Shown here: piece after piece, positions 54,751-64,000 of the stretch
How the letters are laid out: the number at the start of each line of letters is the position of its first letter
Position numbering within the stretch: position 1 is the first letter of the stretch
NCBI RefSeq assembly: GCF_958979055.1
Contig: NC_084897.1
Span: forward strand, 20,933,628 to 20,997,627
Reading direction: 5' to 3'
Source: Alnus glutinosa
Taxonomy: Eukaryota > Streptophyta > Magnoliopsida > Fagales > Betulaceae
DNA length: 64,000 bases
The notes under the pieces: generated by a model
The model's database searches: none
The model's input: the letters and a program-made list of their open reading frames with translations, nothing else
What the model was told of the DNA's origin: nothing
Position numbers and translations under genes: made by a program

Positions 54751-57700
54751 ATGGCTTCCAAAGGCGCCTATTCTTCTTCTTCTTCTTCTTCTTCCAAACC
54801 AAAACCCTTCCTTCTCGCCCTCTTCCTCCTCTCTCTCGCCCTCTTCATCCTCTTACTATCCTTCAAGCCCCAGCCAAACCTCACCGCCCGCGCCGCCATT
54901 TGCCGGCTTCAAAACGGCTCAGATTCTGCCGCCAGAAAAGTTAAGGTCGGTTTGGTTAATGTAGATGACATGTCGACAGAGACAGCATACGAATTACTCG
55001 GATTAGTGCAGTCACAGACAAGGACTGTTCACGTGGGTTTCGATCGCGTGAGTGAGGATTTGAAATGGGACGATTTCTTCCCCGAGTGGATTGATGAAGA
55101 CGAGAAGTGGGGTCCGCTGAAGTGCCCGGAGATACCGATGCCGACGTCGGAGGACTACGCCGACCTGGACGTGATTATAGCTAGGGTTCCGTGTGGGAGG
55201 GTTGATGAAGAGAAGGAAGGGATAAGGGATGTGTTTAGGTTACAAGTTAATTTGGCGGTGGCTAATCTGGTGGTGGGGAGTGGGTGGGTGACGCCGGATG
55301 TTCATCGGACGGTGTACGTTGTGTTTGTAGGGTCTTGTGGGCCAATGGTGGAGATTTTCAGATGTGATGATCTTGTGATGCGTCGTGGGGATTATTGGTT
55401 GTATAAGCCTGAGTTGAGGAAGCTGAAGCAGAAGGTGGTCATGCCTTTTGGGACATGCCAGCTTGCTCCTAGTTATGCAGAGACAGGTACGTTTTTGTTT
55501 AATCTGATCATTTTCTGGTGCATGCAATTCGATCTGTTGATATTCTTTTTGTTTTAATTGTTTTTTTGGTGGGTACGTATTAGGTGAGGAGATTATTTTA
55601 TTCCTAATTAACAGTTCTTAATTGGCAATTAAGGGAAGTATTTTTTTTCCCCATACTAATTAAGCTGGCAAACGTTGCCAAATCCAAAACTAGCTTCCTC
55701 CTATATATGGATTTGAACTCGGATTTGGCTTAGGTGAAGAAAAAAAAAAAAAACAAAATCTACTATAAATTTTTCGTGGTTTTTTCAACGGTTTAGATCA
55801 AAATCCATTCTTTCCTATTTCTCATAAACTTAAATCTGGTCCGTACGTTGAAAAATATAGTTTTTAAAAAATAAAAACTAATTAGGAGATCGAAACCCAT
55901 GTGTTGAAAATTCTTGAATAATATTATAGGATTGAGTTCTATAAGTATTTTCAATTTTCCTTTTGACCAAAAGCAAACTGGGGGTTGGTGGGTTTTAATT
56001 TAGTCACCGAGAAATGGCAATTCTACATGTAGGTTTTTGGCAAGTTCTTTAACGCAATTAACCAAATAAATAAAATATATGTGCAAGTTATTCTAATTAG
56101 CTAAGTTAAAAAAGAAGTAGTTTTTTATTAACTATTTTAATTAAAAATGTAGAGGATCCACTCTTTCTTGATTATTCGAAGAGCCGGGCCTTGGACGACA
56201 GTATATTGGCACGGGGCAATTTAGATTTGAGCTGACTGCACCTGAGAGTGTAAGTGTATAACAGCCCCATTTGCATAGCCCCGCCCGACAGAATCTTTCA
56301 AGCATAAATTACCTCTAAATTTTTTTTTTTTTCTATTTTCTACTAATGCTCCGTTTGTTTCGATGTAAAATATTTTCTAGTGTTTAATTGGTGCAACTAA
56401 AAATGAGGGCATATGGAAATTATTTTCAGTTTAACCATAAAAGCCTTTGTAATTTTTGGAAAACGATTTACAGTTTGAAAACTATAAATCGTTTTATGGA
56501 TTTAAACTCTTCATTCTTGCACACACGTTTGTGGGAATTTGCCGCCGTAAAGTATTAGAGTTTGTTGGTAATCTGAATCTACCTCCAAAGGTCCCTGGAT
56601 TTTGGTATTCAATTGCCGAAATTCGATGGCATTGGCTGGATTCCGATGGCCATCGTCGGAATTCGGCAAAACAGGCCAGAATCTAGCAATTTGTACTAAA
56701 ATCATCCGGCCATCGTCGCCAAAATCCAACTGTACTATGCCAGATTTCGATTAGGCTCATCTCGATCTAGTTATAAAGATATAACTTTGATAGTGTAATT
56801 TATTTCATGTTCAATAAGTGAGATTTATTGTGTCAATATATTTGTATAAAATGACATTTCATGCTCAAAAATTGAAAATTTTGTAAACTAATTGAGTTAT
56901 ACGGGTTAGGTCGAGTCAAACCAAATATGACCTATTTATTAAATGAGTTATACTGATTGGATCGGGTCACACATACACCTATTTAAATAGGTCGAGTTAA
57001 TATTGATTTATATAATCTTATATTCATAACTCAACAGGAGGACATGACTCAAACCTAACACCCCAAAGACGAGTTGTTTCCCTTAATACCAGGCTTTTGA
57101 TTTTGTAGGTAAAGAGATGTGGAGACATTTTTCGCTTCAGCCAACACCACGGAAGCGTAATCACACCACATACCACCACCAAAGGGAGGCCTACGCAACA
57201 GTCCTCCACTCTTCAGAAGCCTACGTTTGCGGTGCAATAGCCTTGGCCCAAAGCATCATTCAGACCAACTCCACCAGAGACTTACTCCTCCTCGCCGACG
57301 ACTCCATTACTTCCAAGTCTCTCCGAGGCCTGAGAGCCGCCGGATGGAAGATCAAGCGCATCAAACGCATCCTAAGCCCATTCGCCGAAAAGGGTTCCTA
57401 CAACGAGTGGAACTACAGCAAGCTTCGCGTGTGGCAGCTCACCGAGTACGACAAAGTCATCTTCATAGATGCCGATCTTTTAGTCCTAAAGAACATAGAC
57501 AAATTTTTTGTCCACCCGCAATTGTCGGCGGCGCCGAATGATAAGATGATATTTAACTCCGGCGTCATGGTGATTGAACCGTCGATGTGCATGTTTAAGG
57601 AGTTAATGGAGAAGAGTTTCAAGCTGGGATCGTATAATGGCGGAGATCAAGGCTTTCTTAATGAAGTTTTCACGTGGTGGCACCGGTTGCCGACGAAGCT

Positions 57701-58049
57701 TAATCATCTGAAAATTTACGGAGGGCCGAACAACGACGAAAAGCATGAGGTGCCGGCAGATGTTTATGCAATACATTATTTGGGGCTCAAGCCGTGGATG
57801 TGTTATAAGGAGTACGATTGTAACTGGGACATGTCGGACCATCATCCTTTTGCTAGTGACTCGGCTCACCGGCGGTGGTGGCAGGTGTACGAGGCGATGC
57901 CGGAGAAGCTAAAACCTTTTTGTGGGCTCACTGAGAAAATGGATGCAAGGGTAAGGAAGTGGAGAGGGAGAGCTAGAACTGCGAATTTGCCAGATGGGCA
58001 TTGGAGAATTAAGGTTAACGATCCGAGACGACGACATTTTGTGGAATGA
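54751..58049 (+). CDS. GUX: UDP-glucuronate:xylan alpha-glucuronosyltransferase, GUX4/GUX5-like (GT8)
   Basis: Two exons, 54751-55486 and 57109-58049, join through a split Gly codon to 558 residues, matching the shorter GUX4/GUX5 members. The N-terminus is short, Ser-rich and followed by one membrane anchor (FLLALFLLSLALFILLL), a type II Golgi topology. The second exon holds the GT8 domain: EAYATVLHSSEAYVCGAIAL, YDKVIFIDADLLVLKN with the metal-binding DAD at 366-368, FNSGVMVIEPS, YNGGDQGFLNEVF and HYLGLKPWMC. GUX enzymes attach (methyl)glucuronic acid to the xylan backbone in the Golgi. Activity of the GUX4/5 branch is less well established than that of GUX1-3. The intron carries transposon scraps. 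It lies 1.3 kb upstream of the ANP-type kinase. Confidence 0.93.
55487..57108 (+). other. GUX intron containing transposon remnants
   Basis: 1.6 kb. At about 56345 the text CTCCGTTTGTTTCGATGTAA looks like a hAT-type MITE end, and GC-richer sequence (CCGATGGCCATCGTCGGAAT, GGCCATCGTCGCC) follows to about 56750. From about 56885 on, the phrases ACGGGTTAGGTCGAGTC and GATCGGGTCACAC belong to the family described at 33682. Confidence 0.45.
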
Positions 58050-58711
58050 TTAATAAAGGATGTCAATAATTGAATAGAAAAATCATACTTTTTTTTTTTT
58101 TTTTTTTTTTTTTTGTGAACAGAAAATAATATTGTAGTGGCCGGCATGAAAGCTGCCATCGGGAGTCAATTTTTGGATTTTTCTTTTGGTGAAAAATTTA
58201 TCAAAAGAAATAGTTACCTTAATTATGTTGTTCAAAATTTTATCCAAAAGTTTGGAAATCTCTTTAACTTAACGAGTTTTAGTTATTTTAATTTTCGGAG
58301 TAGAAAAATATACCAATGTGAATATATTTGAACATGTAATCTAACAAATGGATTTTATAAGATACTAATTAGAGTAATGCTAGTGATATTGTAGATTTTA
58401 TTATAACTTAATTATATATTAATATAATTATTTGTAATGTTATTAAATCAATACATCCATCTTACTTGATAATCATATCAATTTATAAGTCTTGTAACAA
58501 AATTAGGATATGAGTGTAAAATGCTTGTGTTAAATGAGTGCGAAGAGTAACATTATTTTATCTCAAACAGTAAAAAAAAATTGCTCCAAAAATCTTGGAG
58601 TTTTGTCCAATAACAAATAAAGACGGATTTTTATGAATGTCGACAATTACAAATTTAAGTTTTGGTAGGTCGTTTTGTATGTCATTTCTGTCTATTTTTA
58701 ATTAGGGCAGT
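58050..58711. other. GUX 3' flank
   Basis: Presumed 3' UTR with a long T-run at 58089-58114, then AT-rich DNA with a MITE-like end near 58374 (GAGTAATGCTAGTG). No gene. Confidence 0.35.
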
Positions 58712-58800
58712 GATACATGCACTACAAGTGCACAACTCTAAGACACGTGTAAATCCCCCAATATGTCTTGGAGTTGTGCACTTGTAATGTACTTGTTGTA
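58712..58800. mobile_element. Short MITE/hairpin upstream of the kinase gene
   Basis: The arms TACAAGTGCACAACTCTAAGACA and its inverted counterpart (TACAAGTGCACAACTCC then AAGACAT) flank a centre near TGTAAATCCCCCAATA. Confidence 0.6.
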
Positions 58801-59322
58801 ATTCTAGCATTTTCCTTTTAATTATGGGAGTGTCAAGTTAGACTCAATAAAAAGTGTATGGGACCCATCCTCATGTGAGGAGTTGTTGTGCAGTTGTTGT
58901 ATTGGTATTGTAAATCTAACATTTTCCCAATAAAAATGTGTCATGGGTATCAACATCTACGTCATCATGTCATATGTGTAATTATATCCAATTTTTTTTT
59001 TTAAAAAGAAAAGAATAATGAAAAGTTTTAAACTTATATAATTTATTTTTAGAATTGTTTATAGTGCGAACTAGAGTGAAGTGAAAAAAGAAAAAGAAAA
59101 AGATTAGCCCATTGGCCGGACCCATTCCTTTCCAGATTTCATTTTGACATTTTGTGTATAATTTTTATTTTGAAAAACAATCTCCGTCACCTTTTTCCCT
59201 CCTTTCTCTCTCTCTCTCTCACTCCCCGTGTCTCTCTTCTCTCGTTTTCTCACTCTTGCCCACATACTGAAACGGTGAAACCCCAGTAGCCCCAGTACTC
59301 TCTCTATCTTTCTCAATCACAA
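58801..59322 (+). promoter_or_regulatory. Presumed promoter and leader of the ANP-type kinase
   Basis: Ends in a CT-rich leader with (TC)n at about 59206-59221 just before the ATG. No TATA box or transcription start could be fixed. Confidence 0.35.
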
Positions 59323-62300
59323 ATGCAAGACATATTTGGATCGGTCCGCCGATCACTGGTATTCCGTACAGCCTCACCAGACAATGAAGAATCACCGTCA
59401 TCGTCACCATCCCCTTTGGCTCCAACCACTCTGGTCGACAGGATCAATTCTTGCATTCACAAATCCAGAGTCTTCACCAGACCCTCTCCGCAACCGCCAC
59501 CGATCCGATGGCGGAAGGGCGAGTTAATTGGCTGCGGCGCGTTCGGGCACGTCTACATGGGCATGAATCTTGATTCCGGAGAGCTCCTAGCGGTGAAACA
59601 GGTCGTTTTTCTTGTTTCGTTTTGTGTTTAGGGGTCTTAATTTTGGTTTGGGAGTGTAATTTTGTTGTTAGTTTCTGGTGGGTTTTGTCTGATTTTGGTT
59701 TTGGAGGGTAGTTTTGGGGTTTTCTCTTGTTGATTTTCATCTGGGTTTTAGTTAATTTTATATTTACTAGTTTGATTCTGAGTTCTTTCTTGTTGGCACT
59801 GTAATGGGTTTATACTAATTTTAAGTTTTGGAGTTCGGTTTTAGGTTTTCTTCTAGTTGATTAAAATGGGTTTTGTTAATTTTAGTTTTGGAGTTTGATT
59901 TTGAATCTTTTTCTTAAATTTCTAATGGGTTTTTTGTTAGTTTCAGTTTTGGAGTTCGCTTTAGTTTTGTTCTTTTTGCCTCTTGTTAATTCTTATTGTT
60001 TTCGTTGATTTTGGGCTTCAACTTATGGTATGAAATGGTTTGTTGGTGATTGTTTCTGGTTTTTGACTAATTTTGGTTTTTAGAATCTGATTTTAGCTGT
60101 TTTATGCTTGTTTTTTTTTCCAGGTTCTGATTGCAACAAATACTGCTTCAAAGGATAAAGCTCAGGTATGATTTTAAAATTCCTGTGTTTAGTGTGCTGG
60201 GTTGAATGTCAAGTGCTTTGATTATGATTCTGGTATTAATTTTGTTGCGTTTGTCACTTATTTCTTTTTGTTTGGTTTTGTGAAAATAGATCAAAATTCG
60301 AAACTTTTAGATTTCACTGTGTTCTGACTGCTACTGCAGAACATCTTCATTTATCAGTCTGAGGCATTTGGATTTAGCTGTATTAGGTTCACTTGACTAG
60401 TAGCCTTTGTCTTTTAGTGTAAATGACCTAAGAAAAACATTAGCCACAACTACACTATACTCCAAAAGAACTAGTCAATTTAGAGCTCCATAGAATCACT
60501 TATAAAAGTCTAGTCTCACCTAGTAAGGAACTAATATGGGACTTAACGCTCAAAAAAAGAGTATCTTTATAATTTACCCACTCTATATGGACTATTCATC
60601 TTCCCGAGAATGGGGTGAGTTATTCATCTTCGCAATGTGGGACTGGAGTGTTAAATTTGGGTCACTAGATATACAGTACATAACAGCCATAAATGTTAGT
60701 TTGTTTCTACTCCCTGCATTTGATCAGCTTCTCCTGACCTATCCACTGCATTTTGTTTTGGTTCATTTTCTGTCATATTGCCAAATATTGTTTCAAAGAT
60801 GACGTTTACTTTTGAAACTTTATACTGTTTTCTTCAAAGAATGGCAAACTTACCTCAACTATCACAATTTGTTGTGTGAAGCTCAATGAGTGGAGCTGAT
60901 GTTTTTATTTTTATGACACTTTTTTTTTTCTTCAACTTTTGAAGCTTAAGACAACAATTAAGAAATAGAGGATTAATTTCTTTGGTCCTAATAAGTGGAA
61001 GTGTTGCTACTTACTTCTTACTATTTTAATTGCCAAGAGAAGTAGAAAATATAAAAATAAAAGTAAAAGATATACATTTGCATTCTAAATACCAAAATTT
61101 GACATCAACTAACACAAGAAGTTTCTAATATCGCCTTTTCAATAAATTTTCTGAGCAGCCAAATGGAGTTTATAGTATTTTTGACCTTTGAAATTTCAGA
61201 TCTTTGTGTTTGGTGAAGATATTGGTAATTGTGATGATTGACCTCCTTATTTGGATATTCAATATTGATTCACTGAGTACTTGTTTTAATGCTATAAGTA
61301 GGCTCACATCAGGGAGCTCGAGGAAGAAGTGAAGCTACTTAAAAATCTCTCTCATACGAACATTGTTGTAAGTATGACCTTCTGTTATTCATGAAATAGA
61401 TGAAGCATATCACTCTTCTGACAGTACACTTTTTTTGGGTTCATTAGAGATATTTGGGTACAGTGAGGGAGGAAGAAACCTTGAATATTCTGTTGGAATT
61501 TGTGCCTGGTGGATCAATATCTTCACTTCTGGGGAAATTCGGATCTTTCCCTGAGGCTGTGAGTTCTTACTTAGTCAACTTGTATAATTAGTTGTTTAAT
61601 GTGAACCTTATGTTCTAATTTGTTAAGCAGGTTATAAGAACATACACCAAGCAGTTGTTATTAGGACTGGAGTATTTACACAAAAATGGAATCATGCACA
61701 GGGACATCAAGGTGCTTTGCCTTACCCTGCTATTGATATAAGTGCAAAAAAGGATTCTTTTTTCTTAATCCGTTATTTTCTTCATTTCAGGGGGCAAATA
61801 TTCTTGTAGATAATAAAGGATGCATTAAACTTGCAGATTTTGGCGCATCCAAGCAGGTTGTCGAGCTGGTACGTCTCTCCCTTCACTTTCCATTTTGATA
61901 TACAGTTTTTAGGTTGTGGAAACACTTATACTTTGTGGATACCATCTAATTGAGAGATGTACACTAGTGTAGGCTACTGTTTCAGGCGCCAAGTCTATGA
62001 AGGGTACTCCATATTGGATGGCTCCTGAAGTCATTCTCCAGACTGGGCATAGCTTGTAAGGACACTCAGAACCTCCTTAATGTTTAAATTGTCACCTGCA
62101 TGCTGCTATATTTTCAATATGCTTATTAAAAATGGTATCTCCTGAAGTTAGCAATGGGAAATTTTATTTTATTTCTAAACTACATATGCACTAGGTCACT
62201 GGTGGTCAAGAGAATTTGATAATGGCAATCTTCTCTGCCTTTTTTTTCAAAAAGAAAGAAATTTCTTTTATTTTGTTTAGCATGAGGGTTTATTGATAGA

Positions 62301-63923
62301 TAATAGAATGAAGGCAAGAGGAAGAGGTTCCCCACAAGATACGTAAAAGAAGTTAAGAAGTACTGTTATGAAACTTATCCCTTGCTGACGAACTCACAAG
62401 TTTAAGGGCATCAATTTACCTGAATACTCCTAAGTTACTACTGCTTTTGCTAAAGCATCTTCATCTGGATTGGAGATGTAGGTGCAGACATTAAAGAGCA
62501 ACCTAATAGCTACATCAAGAAGATTTGATTAACATCAAGTTTACCCCATTCACCTTGTATCAAACCACTTATTGAAATTATAGCTATATTCTTCCTCAAG
62601 AATCCCTTTTTTACTTTAACAGTTCATCTGTATCTCATTTCTCTTTTTACACTAGAGATATCGGAAATTTTTTACATGATTTATGAAGAGAGGTATAGCA
62701 AGGTTAGCCAAGTCTTCTCTATAGCTGCTCCCATAGATTTGAGAAACCAAATGCTTCAGAAAACCAGTATATTGGGTTAACTAACATCAAGCAGACCTGG
62801 AAGTTTTTTTGTATCATGCCATGCTAAGCATGAGAGTCGAGATTGTTGAGGTAGCCTCTATATCAATTTTAAAATGTCATTTTCTTTGAATGATATCCTG
62901 TTGTGATATTTATTGTAAAGAGCGGCTTAGAAGAGTTTTTGTATCTGATCCTCAGAGCAATCTTTAGTAAAGAGTGGCATACTAACAATGCACAGTATTA
63001 ACTTATGCATTCACCCTTTTTCTGATCATTGGTCACACTTGCTGTATCTATAATTCTGTGGTGGTCCTAGATACATGGTGCAGTTCACTGGTATTATATC
63101 CTTTATAATGGGTCTTTTGGTGACTGAAAACTACTGATATTCTATGGGAACATTCTCTAGCTCTGCTGATATATGGAGTGTTGGATGTACTGTAATTGAG
63201 ATGGCCACTGGAAAGCCTCCTTGGAGCCAACAGTACCAAGAGGTATCTGCTAACATTTAATAATTTGTTAAAGGTTTTCTCCCATATATTGTACTAACAA
63301 CATGTTCGTTCAGGTTGCTGCTCTCTTCTACATAGGGACAACCAAGTCTCATCCGCCAATCCCTGAACATCTCTCTGTCGAAGCAAAAGATTTTCTGCTG
63401 AGATGTTTGCAAAAGTATGTAATCTTGATTCTCTTCAAACTCCTCTCTCCCTTAAATAGTTTTGCTCTGAATTTAGTATGTTTTGATTTATGTTGTACTG
63501 GAAAACTATCTTTTTCTTGGTCAAAATTATTTCTCGAATAATTTTGATGTGCAATCTTTAGATTGAGTGTAGGAGAGAATTCAAACTATAGATTTTTTTT
63601 TTTGTTCTTTTTAAATAAATAAATCGTGATGTGTCATCCAATGGCAGGGAACCAAATTCGAGGCCTGCTGCATCTGAGTTGCTCCAGGTGGTTTTAATTT
63701 TATTAGCACTTCTCTATATTGAATTGGCACATAGAAGGCTGCAGTAGTTGTAGTAACTTTTCCAGTTTACCATAAACTTGTGCTTCTGGTGATTGCCAAA
63801 AAGTTGACCACTCAGAGGTTATATTTCACCAAGGTTTGTTCTTACTTTGCTAATTATATGCAGCATCCCTTTGTTACTGGTGAACAAGTGGAATGTCATC
63901 CTCTTTTGTGTACTTCTGTCACG
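59323..63923 (+). CDS. ANP1: ANP1/NPK1-type MAP kinase kinase kinase, 3' part beyond the window
   Basis: Visible exons: 59323-59601, 60124-60165, 61302-61367, 61448-61558, 61631-61711, 61791-61868, 61973-62055, 63161-63242, 63314-63414, 63648-63687 and 63864-63923, all in phase, for 341 residues. The N-terminus [16 protein letters not shown] is typical of ANP/NPK1. The kinase domain has GCGAFGHV (70-77), catalytic Lys92, HRDIKGANIL (189-198), DFGASKQ (209), the activation segment [33 protein letters not shown] and HPFVTGE. ANP kinases act in cytokinesis (phragmoplast expansion) and stress MAPK cascades. The regulatory half, about 300 residues in family members, lies to the right. The last donor at 63924 (GTTAGT) implies at least one further exon. 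Whether it is ANP1 or ANP2 is not decided. Confidence 0.93.
60419..60655 (-). mobile_element. Solo LTR of the same TRIM family, in kinase intron 2
   Basis: Starts TGTAAATGACCTAAGAAAAA, contains CAAAAGAACTAGTCAATTTA, TATGGGACTTAACGCTC and CTATATGGACTATTCATCTT, and ends GGACTGGAGTGTTA. This matches the LTRs at 17974 and 18258 throughout. The flanking TTTAG and TTTGG may be a diverged 5-bp target duplication. A short stretch (TCATCTTCCCGAGAATGG) is partly duplicated near the end. Confidence 0.7.
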
Positions 63924-64000
63924 GTTAGTACTGTTGAAATGGATCCTAGAACATGTTATTCATATGTTTCTTTGAATTCTTTATAATGGTTTCTTTGCTA

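Overview
This is a gene-bearing stretch of nuclear DNA from a dicot plant, most likely a woody rosid. The basis is GT-AG introns that are AT-rich and short to medium in length, a CLE27-type signalling peptide, a GUX xylan glucuronosyltransferase beside an ANP-type MAPKKK, and a dense load of plant LINE, SINE, TRIM and MITE copies. Fagales is a guess from the look of the repeats and is not demonstrated. Gene models were assembled by hand from splice sites. In every complete model the exon phases close exactly.

Layout, left to right. (1) 1-780: the end of a minus-strand Cassandra TRIM (its LTR carries a 5S rRNA-like segment) abuts a broken NLR resistance-gene fragment. (2) 1230-6159 (+): most of a plant synergin-gamma/aftiphilin-like trafficking protein with three tandemly duplicated exons; its start was not found. 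(3) 9436-14411 (+): cytosolic seryl-tRNA synthetase, complete, 447 aa. (4) 16395-16616 (-): a CLE27-type peptide precursor with GA-rich tracts upstream. (5) 17974-18466: an intact 493-bp TRIM. (6) 20502-23514 (-): peroxisomal adenine nucleotide carrier, complete, 319 aa. (7) 24-36.6 kb: no gene seen; many MITEs, several nested inside one another, plus a 1.4-kb Mutator-like element. (8) 37071-47027 (+): mitochondrial Rho GTPase MIRO1, complete, 647 aa. (9) 47787-48466 (-): a P/U-type cyclin, convergent with MIRO1. (10) 50091-52564: a 5'-truncated L1-type LINE with a clean target-site duplication. (11) 54751-58049 (+): a GUX4/GUX5-like GT8 enzyme, 558 aa. (12) 59323 to the right edge (+): ANP1/NPK1-type MAPKKK, covering the N-terminus and most of the kinase domain.

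The genes are unrelated housekeeping and signalling loci, as is usual in a plant chromosome. Gene order looks conserved: from memory, Arabidopsis has SerRS, PNC2 and MIRO1 close together on chromosome 5, and GUX5/ANP1 and GUX4/ANP2 as neighbouring pairs on chromosome 1. I found no convincing new multi-gene system. The more unusual items are the exon-triplicated trafficking protein, the degenerate second EF-hand loop of MIRO1, the nested transposon stacks, and several retroposons with readable target-site duplications.
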